DNA of 64,000 nucleotides from Sphaerosporella brunnea. Lineage: Eukaryota > Ascomycota > Pezizomycetes > Pezizales > Pyronemataceae. A program made the translations under genes and the position numbers. Positions 42,054-54,209 of the stretch are shown piece by piece; position 1 is the first letter of the stretch; every line of letters begins with the position of its first letter. Location of the stretch: assembly GCA_008704415.1 (NCBI GenBank), contig VXIS01000146.1, positions 44,683-108,682 of the forward strand, in the 5' to 3' direction. The notes beneath the pieces are model-generated. The model searched no databases. It was not told where the DNA came from and saw nothing but the letters and a program-made list of their open reading frames with translations.

Positions 42054-42742
42054 TTACAAGACCACAGCGCCGCCAGCAACCAAGCCCGCAACGCAGCAGC
42101 GCCCATCACAACCCAGCTCTCGAGCTGCGTCTTCCCCGCGGCGCCCTTGAAGGTCGAGACCTCGGCGGCAGGGGCACCAGAGGCAGCGGACGCGTCATCA
42201 GTAGCGGAAGCGTAGGAAGCAGCGCCGCCGCCAGTCTTGGAGGCGGAGATGGCGTAGGTGGTGGTGGGCTGGATGGTGGTCGACGGCTTGATGCCGGCGC
42301 CGTTGGAGTCGATCTTGAATTTGGCCGAGTAGTTGTTGACGGCCGGTCGTGGCTGGTGACTTCGATCGAGTAGTCGCTGCCGCCGGCAAGCTCGGTCGAG
42401 GGCTCCCAGATGAAGAGTCCGACGTTGGGGAGACGCGCTGGCCGCGGACGGGTAAGTATATTATCTACTTATGCTGTAGGGGGGAGGGGGCTGCTCACTG
42501 CAGATCACTTGCACCTCCTGCAGCTGCGTCTCGTCCGTTCCCTTGCGCAGAACCAGGTCCACGTATTTACCCGCGTTCGGCGCCCACTGGATGTTGAACT
42601 TGACGCCGGCCTTGACGACCGAGGAGGCGACGGGGGCGAAGACGGTGTTCTGGTTTGCGGAGCCAGAGTCGGGCATGGCGACGGCGGAGGCGAGGGCGGA
42701 GAGGCCGGCGACGGCGACAGCGAAGATGGAGGTGAAACGCAT
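42054..42742 (-). pseudogene. Kre9/Knh1-like protein, right-arm copy, frameshifted
   Basis: Exon 1 (42742-42499) is intact and identical in protein to the left copy. The intron is 42498-42438. Exon 2 lacks one C in the stretch corresponding to CACGACCCGGCCGTC (about 42344), which shifts the frame and removes the C-terminal half, including the GPI signal. The lost base is in a run of three C, so a sequencing error is the simplest explanation. Confidence 0.8.
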
Positions 42743-44154
42743 ATTGACAAGTAATATAAATATATATATATATATAAAATATATAGGGGATGTACGGTAA
42801 GTACTTTGGGGTAGATTAAAAATAATTTGTATTTAAAAAAAAAGAGTGTAGGTATAAGCGTTGATCGAGGGAGTGTGGCGGAGCTGGAGCGAGCGACGGA
42901 GAGAGAGAGAGAGAGAGAGAGACCGAGAGAGCGACTTGTTGATGATGATGATGAGAACAAACGAACGAACGAAAGGGAAGAATCCCAGGGGTTTTTGTAG
43001 CTGCGCTGTGCCGCTGCTGCTCAGACTTCAATTGTTGCTTTTGGGAGAGCTGCTGCTTCTCCCGCCGGCCGGCTCTATTGGAAAGGGGGCGCTATGGTGT
43101 GCTATGGTCGCACGCGGTAATTTCAACGGCTGCATAAGCACACACTTGAGCTTGCTTGCTTGCTTGTCGGAGCGTCAAGACCGTATTAGTTAATGAGCGA
43201 GCTGGACTGGACTACCTATATACCTGGAACTAATAATATCTTCAATTCGATTTTACCAAGTGTGTTAGGTACCGTACCTGGGCTTCTCAAGTATGTATGT
43301 GTGTGTGGCCATGGTTGGTGTGCATCGAATCCGCATTGTCGCTACCACCACTCATAGACATCTGGTTTACAGAACCAACAACAACACACAACAACAACAA
43401 ACTCTAGCGCACCATTCGCACGGCGGCGCCTATCCATCAGGCATAAGAATACTCGATCAAGAATTCTCCCGCGCCGATCGCACGGGGGCCGAGGGGTGTG
43501 AGTGAAACCGAAGGAACGTGGTTTTTGCAGGCCCGACCTCATCATTTCCCCTTCCCTTCCTTCCTTCCCCCTTCCCTTCCCCCCTGATAAAAAAGCTAGC
43601 CATAACTTTGATAACTTTACTCCGACGAGGACGCAGCGATGGGAATTGCTGCTGCTGCTGCTGCTGCTGGATACTTGCGTATATCGTGGATATGTCAGTC
43701 ACGTACGCTGAACGTCACACCGGAAGTCGGCTTCCCACGGCAGGCAGCTGCAGCTGGTTGTGGTTGCAATCGATAATGAATGTATCGCGAAAGTTGGTCG
43801 TCCACAATTGCGCCGTCCCATCCATCCATCCATCCATCCATCTGCACAATCAATCCGGGCGCGCGGGCATTGTCCGTAAAGCAGATCGAACCGCACTCCA
43901 GTGAACAAAACATCGTCATGTGTAAATGCGCGCGCGATTTACAACTGTCAACAAAAAAAATAAAAAATGAGCCTCGACGATGCTTTCGATAGTATCGTCG
44001 ATCTACGTACGAGTTATGAGAGTAACTAGTATACTCACACTTCTCAAGTCACGAAACGATCAACAGCGCCTGATCTACACACCCCATTCTAAGGAACAAG
44101 CAAGAGGAAGAGGAAGAGAAGAAACATATACATCGCTCTAATGCACATCAAGCC
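42743..44154. other. Right-arm counterpart of 34928-36352
   Basis: Microsatellites are present but shortened or interrupted: the TTG run is broken by ACAC, and the CAG run has lost a unit or part of one. No gene is supported. Confidence 0.4.
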
Positions 44155-46791
44155 TCATCTCACAACCTTCTTCTTCCTGCTTCTCTTCTTTACGGCCAAG
44201 GGAGGAGAGGAGGAGAGCGAATCCAGCGCCTGCACACCACCTTTCTTCTTCCGCGACGCTTTCTTCGGCCCACTCAGCGCACGAAACTCCTTGGGCCCAA
44301 CCGGCCTCATACTAAACCACACCGGCAACGCGACAGGAGCGACCAGCGTCTCAAAGCCGCTCCTGCACTCGTCCAAAAACTCTTCATCGGAGAACGTATT
44401 CAGCAACCCGGTAGTATCGCCGCCTGACTTTGCGTCTACCAGCAGCTGCAGGATCTCGCGGAACGAGTCTGGCGTCTTGGGGAAAATCTGGAGAGTTTGG
44501 CCGGATTGGGCGGAGACGAGGTAGCCTTCGACCGGTGGTTGTTCTGCTTGATCGGTGGTGGTGGAGGTCCGCGCTTCTAGCAACGCCATGTACAGTGCCA
44601 GCTGCAGAATATGCTCCGCCTGTAGCGTCTGCATGTACTTAATCTCCCAGACCTTTCTAGGATGCGACACGCGGGCGATATCCATACACCCCTTAATCGT
44701 GACGCCTGTGCCGCCACCGCGGCATGCAGGACCGCCGCCATACGCAATATCCCTAAACGTGTGTGCAAAATTCTTTTCGTACTTGGTCCCACGTTTCGGG
44801 ATCTCGAGGCCAGCAAGGGTATGGTATATATCAGCGGCATGTGCCTCCGTGAACCAGTGGTAGCCGTCCAGCGGGACCGCGAGAAGCTTCGCGATCAGCC
44901 CATCCATCTGCGCCATGCAGATATTGCTGAGGAAGAGGATGTCGCTTTCATCCAGTAGCTGCCGCTCTAGCTTTGCTTCGATCACCTGCAGCTTGGCGTA
45001 GAACGCCGCGGGCAGCTTGTAGAGCGCAGTCCACCGCCGGGAGTGCGCCGGGCGTTTGAGCAGCTGGAACGTAGAGAGGAGCGCGGTACACGTTCCGCGG
45101 CTGCGCCATTCGTAGACGGCTGGTGCGGCGGTGCCGGTAATGTTTGAGACGCCCTCGATGAGGCCGTTGGTATCTTCGACCTCTGTGGGCGGGTGGGGGC
45201 CGTATGCCGGTGGCGCAATCATTTTGAAGTCTAGCAGGCGGATGCATTTTGTGATCAGAGTTTCGGGGAGGTTGCGGGTGAGTGCTGTGACCGCGTACGT
45301 TGGGGTCCGTCGCTTTTTGTCCTCTTCCGGTGGCGCCGGGGTCTCTTCGAGTGGCCGGATTGTGACCACGTCGCAGGTGTCGTCCATAGTGCTGAGATCT
45401 GCAAATGGCAGCACTGGCATCCGGTGGTCGTGGATCAGGACCAGGTGCTCCTTTGCGCGGGTCGCGGCGACATATTGTGGGTTGCTGACCGCGGTGAGAG
45501 GGACGGGCACGCGGTTGTAGAAGGTGTGGTAGCTATCGTCGAAGCCAAAGACGACGGCTGCCTTCCGCTCGATGCCCTTCGATTGGTGGTATGTACAGAT
45601 CAGGATCTTCCCCTTCGCAACCTCGGGGGAGATCTCAGTTACGTCCGAGTTGGCGACGTGAAGTGGGATTCCTAGCAGTGCGAGATCGTTTGCGAGCGTT
45701 ATCGCCGCCGCTTTGACGCGGACCGAGGGCGCGAGAATGATGATTTCGGAGGGATGAATCTCCAGCTCGTTGAGTAGGCGGAGGATTTCGTCGAGGGCGT
45801 CCGTCCACGGATCGCAGATCACATATCGCGGCTTCGGGAAGGGCTTTCCATTCTCATCCACCGTCTTGACTCCATACATAACGTTCCCAAGAGGGGGCTT
45901 TAGGAGCTGTTGGTTGATGAACGATACATTCTGCTTCGTGATGCGGTTCGAAGTCGGTTGATCAGCCTTGACCCAGGGCTGGTCGTTCAGATACCCAAAG
46001 ACCTCCCGCCTCGGGGCCATGGTCAAGAACCTCGAGTCCGCATTGTTGAAGCCATACATTTCCTGGCGTTGGTCTCCCAGGACTACAACTCTGAGTTGTT
46101 TCTTCCCTCGCTGCTTCTTCTTCTTCTCCCCGACAAACCCCATATCCCGAAACACCTTGTCCACAAACTGCTTCAGTATCGGCGTCATATCCTGCTGCTC
46201 ATCCATCACGGCAACCGTACACTCTGGCAGCGTCTTCCCCGCAACAACCGGCATGTCATCCTGCACTACGCGCTTCAACCCCTGGTCCGTAGAGCACTCG
46301 GTGGTGTAGTACTGGCTGCCCAGCGAGTGATAGTTCAGCACAGTAACATTCTGCAAGCCGAGCGCCTGCACGCGTTCCGAGGTTTCCACCATCAACCGCC
46401 TGTTATACACCAGCACAAGGAACTTCTCACGTGGGGCAGCAGCGGCAAGATGGAGGATGGTAGTCGTCTTCCCGGAGCCGGCGCACGCGTCGACGATGAG
46501 GTTGTGGCGCGTGTTGAGGAGCGTGTCGATCGCCAGCTGCTGCTCGGCGGACGGCGGAAACAACGTCGTGGCAGGAGGAGCTATCGGCGCTTCGTGGAGG
46601 TTCCGGCGCTGCTGCTTGCGCGAGTGCTCGGGCAGCCATATTCGATTCCTGGGTGTCGCGGTCGCGATGGGAGCCAGCGGTGGTCGCGTCGCCGTGGTCG
46701 TTGTCGCGCGCGTAGCTGTCGCTGCATGTCGCCGGAGAAGCAAGCTGAAGCTGCACGACAGTCGCGCTTTGCACATCCGGGTTCCCAGCAT
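44155..46791 (-). CDS. UvrD-type helicase/RecB-like nuclease fusion (right-arm copy)
   Basis: The frame gives 878 residues, identical to the left copy through all helicase and nuclease motifs (ACAGSGKTTT, DEQQD, GCMDIA, WEIKY). It diverges only in the last 30 residues, where a CCT repeat is shorter and single G are missing near the end. As a result the Pro run is replaced by SLSSSPP and the protein ends VVR in place of VVEMEA. The left-arm ending is preferred. Confidence 0.85.
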   Translation of the reverse strand: MLGTRMCKARLSCSFSLLLRRHAATATRATTTTATRPPLAPIATATPRNRIWLPEHSRKQQRRNLHEAPIAPPATTLFPPSAEQQLAIDTLLNTRHNLIVDACAGSGKTTTILHLAAAAPREKFLVLVYNRRLMVETSERVQALGLQNVTVLNYHSLGSQYYTTECSTDQGLKRVVQDDMPVVAGKTLPECTVAVMDEQQDMTPILKQFVDKVFRDMGFVGEKKKKQRGKKQLRVVVLGDQRQEMYGFNNADSRFLTMAPRREVFGYLNDQPWVKADQPTSNRITKQNVSFINQQLLKPPLGNVMYGVKTVDENGKPFPKPRYVICDPWTDALDEILRLLNELEIHPSEIIILAPSVRVKAAAITLANDLALLGIPLHVANSDVTEISPEVAKGKILICTYHQSKGIERKAAVVFGFDDSYHTFYNRVPVPLTAVSNPQYVAATRAKEHLVLIHDHRMPVLPFADLSTMDDTCDVVTIRPLEETPAPPEEDKKRRTPTYAVTALTRNLPETLITKCIRLLDFKMIAPPAYGPHPPTEVEDTNGLIEGVSNITGTAAPAVYEWRSRGTCTALLSTFQLLKRPAHSRRWTALYKLPAAFYAKLQVIEAKLERQLLDESDILFLSNICMAQMDGLIAKLLAVPLDGYHWFTEAHAADIYHTLAGLEIPKRGTKYEKNFAHTFRDIAYGGGPACRGGGTGVTIKGCMDIARVSHPRKVWEIKYMQTLQAEHILQLALYMALLEARTSTTTDQAEQPPVEGYLVSAQSGQTLQIFPKTPDSFREILQLLVDAKSGGDTTGLLNTFSDEEFLDECRSGFETLVAPVALPVWFSMRPVGPKEFRALSGPKKASRKKKGGVQALDSLSSSPPLAVKKRSRKKKVVR

Positions 46792-48967
46792 CGTAGGTTT
46801 CTGCCCACGACGTCGAGTGGAGGTTTGCTACGCCCCAGGAGGCTGCTGTGGGGGGGCTCGTGTGCTCGCAGACACCGCATGACGTCATGATCCTGCGTCA
46901 GCTCCGCGTAGTCACATGCACGCGAACGATCGCAATTAGGTAAGCAACCATTTTCTGTTGACAACCACGCTACACGAGCCTCTATGTTTTGAGTACCGTC
47001 AGTTTTCATCTGACTGACTTCGGGATTGAAGCTGCAGATTACCCACCGCATCCTCTACGCTTCACACTTTGAGCCCCCAGACCCGTGTCGCGTCCTACGC
47101 CGAGCCTTGCCCTCTATGCTCTAAGTACGCTTCTTCGGTCATACCTTTGCCAGTTTTCATCTGATTGACTTGGGGATTGAAGTGACAGACTACCTGTGCT
47201 CTCCACTACCCCGTGCTCTGCGCTCTCAACGACCCCGCGTTCTCCGCCACCTTGCGCTCTTCACCATGGTCGTGCTCTCAACCTCTATCCGCTTTGCAAC
47301 ACGATCCACAAATGGAAACCTCGCGCAATGCTGCACTCTTGACGAAGGATGGGAAAGGACAAAAGATAGAAGGGAGATGTATGCAGCATACAATGATCAA
47401 TATCGACTTCACAAGCTCAAGGTGTCAATGGGAATTATGTTTTAACGTGGTTTATTCTTTAACTACCGTTCCCGCTCTCCATCAACCTTCTCGCTCTCCA
47501 CCAATTTTCTCACTCTCCATCAACCTTCCCGCTCTTCCCGCTCTCCAGAGATAAAATTATGCTAAGCGCTCAATGTCAGTTCGCATCAAATTGACTTTGG
47601 AATTGAAGTGGGCCCACCCCTCCCGCTCCCCCCATGCGTACAACTCAACTATGTTGGGTCATGGGTCCCTTACCATATCAGAACGCCTTGTCCAAACTGT
47701 GGATGGAGCAGGAGGCTCTCCCCCGGAGGGTATGAGCTGGAGTTTACCGTCCTCTGCGACGCGACACCTTATCCAAGCTGAGGATGGAGAAGGAGGCTCT
47801 CGAAGAAAGGGTATCTGGTTTGTTACCACTCTGGAGAGGCAATCGCAACCATGTGTTAGTTTAAATAGCGAGCACTCGTCTTGAGCTTCTTTCCTCAAAC
47901 ACCAGCCAGTACAAACTCGGGGAAAGAACCTTTGGAATCTAGGCCGGGGCACACGATAATTTGTGACGAACTGGGGCAATTTCCTGCTTTCCGCCACACG
48001 GCGACGGGTGTGGACAACAACAACGTGGCGGGGATTACATCAAACGCCCTCTGAACTCCTCATCTTCAGCGCTGGTATGACGTCGACCACCACCACAACC
48101 TCGTCGTCATCATCACCAGCAACCCCAACAATGGCTCCACCGGCCGGCGCTTCGCTTCGAAATCCAGCACCCCTCGCGCCATGTCTACATGCAGCAGCAC
48201 CTCGCGCACAAAAATCGCCGAGCACAACCGGAGGAGCCTCGCGCACTCGGCCTCGCTGCAATCGGTAACCCGAGCCCCTCGGGAAGAGTTCCTGCCGAGG
48301 GGCCGCCTCGATGCGCTGAGGAATGTGCGGGCGAGGACTTAGTTGAGGCTGCGCAGTAGGGCAGAGCTGCGCGCCAACGCCTGCGCGGGAGTTGGCGAGC
48401 AAGAAGGGCTGAGATTGACGAGCTGGGAATGCCGCATGGGAGCGAGGTTATTAGGGATGTTCGGAGGTGGATAGGGAGGCTGCGGAGTAGGGATAGCTTC
48501 ACGAGCTACACGCAGGATTATTTATTTTTTGGGGGTATATCAGGCATTGCATATTGGAGGCCTTCACGCCGCCGCTCTACTTGAGGCTGGTACAGTCACC
48601 AGATGATGATACCTGACAGGTTTGCACCGTCATTAAGGCACTGTTTCTGAGTGTTTCAAGAGAAAAAAACCTGTCACTGCCAGTTCTAAAATCACGCTTT
48701 TATCACCCTCGACTCTTTCTTTTTCCACAGCCAACAGATCCTCAAATTAGAGAGATAGAGAAAGAATACAGACATCGCTGTACCCGCGTCGTTCTTTGGA
48801 AGCTGAGGTAGTATATACACATAATCGCAGCGGTGGATATCGACCTCTGTCACACTCCATTGTAATTCCTTCACCTCGCGAACACTATACAACTTGAACA
48901 GCCGCTCTACAAACCCCTTCCCTCGGCCTCCCCTCCATCCGTCCACCCATCACAACAAGCAAAAAAA
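46792..48967. other. Right-arm counterpart of 30087-32278
   Basis: It contains the three copies of the 40-bp motif (about 47021-47062, 47157-47190 and 47580-47617 on the minus strand), the short tandem repeat and the unresolved possible coding region (47963-48586, plus strand). It is nearly identical to the left arm, so it does not help to choose a gene model. Confidence 0.4.
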
Positions 48968-49411
48968 ATGCTCTCTGACTCAGCCATTTTCCTCTACTTC
49001 TCAGCGATCCTTGTCACCGCCGCCTTTCTCTACGACGTATATGGCGACAACATACCACAGCTACTGAACGAGCTCCACAACATTTGTGTCGTCCTCCGCT
49101 ACAATGTCAACCTCGTCCCCTACATCCTCGCCGAGACCATCTACGCCGTCGGTGACTACATTGAATACACACTCCTCGTTATTGTACTAAGATTTGTGGT
49201 GTATGTTGCTCACAGCGTGTTTGTGGCTTTACTGGCGTTCCTGCTGCATCCGCTGGGCGTGTTGCTGCTTGTGACGGCTTGTGCGGGGTATTTGGTGGCG
49301 GCGATGGTGCTGGGGGCGGTGGTATTTTCGTGGCCGGTGTGGATTGTGAGGGCGGCGATGGAGGGGACGATGGCGTGGGTGGATGCAAGCTTGGGTGAGG
49401 TCACGGTATAA
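48968..49411 (+). CDS. Small multi-span membrane protein (right-arm copy)
   Basis: The 147 residues are identical to the left copy at 29643-30086. Here the ATG is preceded by CAAGCAAAAAAA with no C run, so there is no upstream extension of the frame. This supports MLSDSAIF as the start. Confidence 0.62.
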   Translation: MLSDSAIFLYFSAILVTAAFLYDVYGDNIPQLLNELHNICVVLRYNVNLVPYILAETIYAVGDYIEYTLLVIVLRFVVYVAHSVFVALLAFLLHPLGVLLLVTACAGYLVAAMVLGAVVFSWPVWIVRAAMEGTMAWVDASLGEVTV

Positions 49412-49461
49412 GTATTCACAAGTGTTGTACAGAAAGCGTTGGTTCTTAATAGTAGTTCATT

Positions 49462-51460
49462 TTAGCCTTTCTATCCATCTTAGACCAGGGGGAAAAGAGC
49501 TTGTTTCGATGGATAATGCCGGTGGAGAGTAGAGGGTGAGGACGCCGCTTCAACCGGGTGGATGATACGGTGGAGAGAGAACTTGGCTCCGATGGAGTGA
49601 ATGATGCCGTGGAGGAGTAGAGGGGGGGACGCCGCTTCAACGCGGTGGATTAATGCGGTGGAGGAGTAGCGGAGGATCTGACGCGTCTGTCAACGCAGTG
49701 GATGATGCCGGTGGAGAGGAGAAGCCTTGGACTTCGATGAGTGAATGATGCGGTGAGGAGTAAGTAGAGGTGGAGAACGCCGCGTCAACGCAGTGGATAA
49801 TGCCGCGTGGAGGAGTAGTAGAGGGAGGAGGACGCCGACTCAACGCAGTGGATGATGACGTGGAGGAGGAGACTTGGCTTCGATGGATGTGAATGAGGCC
49901 GGTGGAGAGTAGAGGTGGAGGACGCCGCTTCAACGCTGTGGATAATGCGCGGTGGAGGAGGACGAGAACTTGGACTTCGATGGAGTGGATGATGCATGGC
50001 GGATGCATGAATGAGATGAGATACTCAGCTTCGATTGTAAACTTCTCGACCGTTCTCCCTCCACATCTCCACATCCTCATTCCGGTGCTGCTATTCATCT
50101 AGCAACAGCTCGAGATTTTTGTGTTCCTTTGATGCTGTCCATCCTCAGCAGCTCCTCGACCGCGACGGGATCGTCCGGTTTGCTTCTTCTTGTTCCTTCA
50201 CCTCCGGCGTGCATCTGCGTGGGGCTTCCGCCCGAGATCTCACATCATTCGCATGCCCATGCTAAAATCCTGCCTATATGCTATCCGCCGCTGTCCCCTG
50301 CTGTCGCTGCTGTATAATGTACCTGGTCCACAGAGCCCGCTTTCCCTAAAATCTCGCCTCGTTTCCAAGTGCCTCGAAGCGTCTGCTCAAATCCATTCCC
50401 GAGGACTGTGCGATGAAAGCCTACTTAAAGCACTACCAACTCGACCTGCTTCTGTAGAAGCCCAGTATACCGCGTCTAGCATAGTGTACGTATTGCAGGG
50501 CTCTAGCCCCGCTTGCGGACAGTCTCCGAGCGTCATACAGTATTCTCGGCGAGGAATTTTGCGTCGGTCAGGAATCCCGTTGACCGCATATGCACGCATC
50601 CATAATCCCGGCACAAAGTCACGCGGCTGGGCCAGCAATCATGCTCCTGCGGTCCTCCTGCTCCGACCGGCTAGCATTGCCCGCCAGTATCTACTTCCGA
50701 TGCGGTCGTCGGATATTTGGAACCTTCCAGCCGAGGTGACACGAGACATCAGCGGAGAAGCGTAACTTGTCCGTCCAATATAGCGCCGATCATTACGCGT
50801 ATAGCTGTTCGGATGTTGGATAACGAGAACAGCACCCGTGCAGGAAGGTTGTCGTATTTTCGCTCGTCCCTCCGAGATGAGATCTACTCACGGCTGCGTC
50901 CACTGCAACGCGGACACGTGCGCGCCGCCTTCCGTACCAGCGCGCCGCAAAGCGCCCATGCACCCGGGCATCCTGCAGCCAAGAGGCCAGTTGGGAATCG
51001 GGATCAAGCGCGCGGACGGCGATGGAGTGGAGGCGATCACATCGTGGAGACATGCGGGAACGCTGGCGACTCGAGAGATCTTCGCTCGGCGTGCTCGGAG
51101 CAGGTTTTCTGCCTACCTCCACAGCGGCTTGATGACAATTGCGCGCTTTCGGAGCGGGGCGCATCGTCTACGTGCGGGAGTCGCAGGATTGTTGCGTTGT
51201 TTGCTCGTACGCGTTTTTGCGGTATGGATCGGGATGCAGAGGCCTTTGTGCGGTCTTTCACTTCGTGCGTTTCGTTATTGGCGGTGGAGGTGTCGCCACT
51301 GGGCTGCGTGTATGGTTCGGTAGTCTGGCGCATTGTGTGCTCATTGGTTCTGGTGTATTGGGTTGTTGCGGTGGGAGGTGGCGGCGGGCTGGTGAGGTCG
51401 CTTGAAGCGGCGGAGCGAGGAGGAGCGTGGTGGCGGGGCGCGGAGTGCGTCCGTAAGCAT
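49462..51460 (-). pseudogene. Indel-shattered right-arm copy of the presequence/repeat protein
   Basis: The start ATG (51460-51458) and scattered stretches match the left-arm gene (27638-29590). Insertions and deletions every few tens of bases destroy the frame from the presequence onward (for example AVHFVRF-type pieces in three frames). The Pro-rich repeat array is still recognisable at 49500-49990 but irregular. The damage is by indels, not C-to-T changes, so it does not look like repeat-induced point mutation. Confidence 0.8.
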
Positions 51461-51559
51461 TGTGGAGATTGAGTACTCTAGATGCGACTGATGAGAAGAT
51501 TAGAAGATGTTTAGAACACAAACACCTGATCGCTGACGTCATCAACTCAAAATTGATGT

Positions 51560-52235
51560 AGCAGTCAAGAACCTGGGTGTAAGAAGATACGACTTATGAG
51601 TACGAGTACAGACACAGCCAGACCCATCAAATTCCCCCTCAGAAACCAAACCGTCGATCCGAGTCATGGCAATTGCAGCGACCTCACCAAATCGCCGACC
51701 GCTGACGTGACCGCTGACGAGCGCTGCAAGGAAGTGATTATCCTTGCATTATGCGCTGCGTCCGGTTCCAAAACTTCCAGATCATAAATCTGAACGGACT
51801 CAAGGCCTTCGGAACCACATCATAGAAGACCAGCCAGTGTGTTGTGCAGTGCTTACGAGTATAGCGCTTTGCAGCGCCCCATATACTCTATCCATTAGTT
51901 CACAGTGAAACTTTGGAATAGAACACTGCTATGTGTCTGCACGCTCAACACCTCCTCAAGGCGGCTTTTCTGCGCCAAAAAATCAGGCTGCGAAGAAAGA
52001 ACCGCACGAGCAGCACCTGCAGCAATAAGTTATGCACGTGCTGATTAGCAATGATGGTACAACACCGTCCGTCCATCGTTCGACGGAGCACTCAGGGACT
52101 TAGGCCCGCTTTGACTTTCCCACCAGGCTTCGGGTGGGGATAGTGCACTCTGATGTGTACCCTTCGGCAGGCCACGATAATCTCGCTCCGTAGAATAGTT
52201 CCTGCTTTTGTCTTGTTTCAGATGCCATTTCCTGT
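51560..52235 (-). pseudogene. Right-arm copy of the IS630/Tc1-like transposase remnant
   Basis: This is the reverse complement of 26870-27540 with many small indels. The FHCELN-type region is around 51880-51930 but no longer in one frame. Confidence 0.55.
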
Positions 52236-52244
52236 GCTGGATCC

Positions 52245-52851
52245 TAGGGGTGGTCGATAATTAGCGGTTCAACTTGCCGTACGTGCGGGTAGGGACTTAA
52301 GGTATGGTCAGAGTGTTCACTCTATATTGTGACTTCCCGTCTCGCCTATTGGGACCGACATTACAAGCAATCACCTATCCGTCTGACGTGGAATGTTTCG
52401 ACCTGAGTTTGGCATTCTATCGCGCACAACAGACGCGTTGCTAGAGACAGGAGGATCTCATGCCCTTGTTCTATTCATCTACACAGGCACGTATAGACGT
52501 GTGTTGGTGCTATAGAACATCGATCTATTTGCCGCTATAGAGCGACGGGAAGATCACCCGTTATATATTCCAGAGTTATAAGATCCTGGTCTTGAGGCGG
52601 GCGCTCCTATCTATCGGAGAGAAGGCCCCTAGAAAACCATGGGGAGAGTGCCAGTATTCTTTACCGCCGATGGAAAGTCCCAAATATCACAAAAATCACA
52701 GATATCACAGATATCACTCGGTATGGACTTCCAGGCGCACTTTGTCAGCTATAGGTGGGTTTTGTTTTGCGGCGGGCTGTCATATCTGCGGTTCAGCAAT
52801 GACGACATGTGTGGTACAAATAGTTATGAGTGTAATGGCAATTCTCAACTA
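52245..52851. mobile_element. Right-arm copy of the 590-bp TA-flanked composite element
   Basis: The ends TAGGGGTGGTCGATAATTAG and CAATTCTCAACTA are degraded by indels relative to 26255-26844. The internal A/T run is reduced to three T, and the inner MITE arms (around 52320 and 52545) are still visible. Confidence 0.55.
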
Positions 52852-52924
52852 GTGTTGACCGAGTGCTAGCGCACTGCGTATCTGTTGTAGTGGTGCGCCA
52901 ACACATAGACACACACCATCGTTA

Positions 52925-53190
52925 CTGATGTCTATAGTCACGCTCGGGCTGACAGTTTCCAATACCCGCTGAGCGCTATGGAAGTTAATATACTCTTGCG
53001 GGGCAATGCTGCCGTCGGACAGCAGAGGACGCAGGCATTGGTGTGGCCGCCGCGTGACTTGTGCCGGGTATCGATGGGCTGGCATAGCGTGTCAAGGATT
53101 CCCTGCGACGCTAAAATTCCCGCCGAGAATACTGTTGACGCTCGTGGACTGTTGTCCGCCGCGGGGGGCTAGAGCCTGTATCGCGTGTGA
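52925..53190 (+). pseudogene. Right-arm copy of the antisense gene fragment
   Basis: It corresponds to 25905-26184. Recognisable pieces such as GGGCAATGCTGCCGTCGGA and TGTGGCCGCCGCGTGACTT remain, but the frame is lost to indels. Confidence 0.7.
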
Positions 53191-53392
53191 TGCATGAGTG
53201 TATTCGAACGATGAGGTTGTCAGCGTTGTTTCAAACGAAAAATGAAGCTTTAATTTACTCTCACGCCGGAGGGTGAGCGTCAAATTTTTATATACAGCCG
53301 CCGCTGCGTGGGAAAAAAAACAACAGAAAAAGTACTACGGTAAACGGAAACGAAAAAACAAAGGAAACACGGAAACATTCAGATTCCATCTC

Positions 53393-53611
53393 CACTCTAG
53401 TTCTCTTCGAAACTCGCTGACCATCGAGGTTTCTCGCACGACCGGCAAGGACACATCCTTGCCCCACAACCTCCACACTGCGGTAGTTCCGTAAAAGTTT
53501 CTCTGATATAAAGTTGCCGCCGAATTTGCAGACAACAAGTCCACTGCGTGCGTTGTAACCGTGTGTCGCGGCTTGGTAGCCGTTGAGTGTGGTGTGGTTG
53601 GCGAGGCACAT
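53393..53611 (-). pseudogene. Right-arm copy of the small Cys-rich gene, frameshifted
   Basis: The frame starts MCLANHTTLNGYQ as in the left arm, then a deletion (GGCCGCG to CGCG) shifts it. Two further indels restore and lose the CKFGGNF and Cys-cluster regions. The left copy at 25500-25718 is intact. Confidence 0.75.
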
Positions 53612-53798
53612 GTTTTGTTTTTGATATGGTTACGGCGGTATGTGTTGATGTGTATGTCGGAGATTGGAGGATTTGTGGGGTACTTATACCCCCCCCTATG
53701 GCCGTAGTATGAGGTGTTTTAGCGAATTAAACTGAGTATTTGAATTGGTCGTTCTATTAACATTACAAGTGGTAAGGGAACACGCGGGTTATGGTGTT

Positions 53799-54209
53799 CA
53801 GTGTTCTCGGTAGCCAGCCGAAACAGCCGGGCGGCTTTTGCATCAGCCCCAACGGCTCAGCCCGCTGTCGGGCTCTGAGTGATCTCCTGTGAAGACCGGC
53901 CACTGCGAGTGGCGGGGCTCAATCATGGCGCCGATAAACTTATACAGATCTGTAATGATTATTGACAAACGCCTATTGTCTATTGGTTCCTCTAGTCGCT
54001 CATGTTGGCCCACGCGAACATCTTTGTGTCTTTCTTTCATCCATAGCATCGTTAGTTGATATCATGGTGTGCCTATTTGTCGTCTATGTGGTCTCGTCGC
54101 GGCCGCAGCCTCAAACAGCCAGCCACGGTCGCAGCCACCGGGCTTTTATATCAGCCACATGCCGCCCTAACGCAGCCAGGCCGGCGGGACTGCTGTGTAG
54201 AGAACGCTG
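53799..54209. mobile_element. Right-arm copy of the 399-bp hAT-like MITE
   Basis: The ends CAGTGTTCTCGGTAGCCAGC and GAGAACGCTG are present. The interior carries extra bases relative to 24912-25310. Confidence 0.65.
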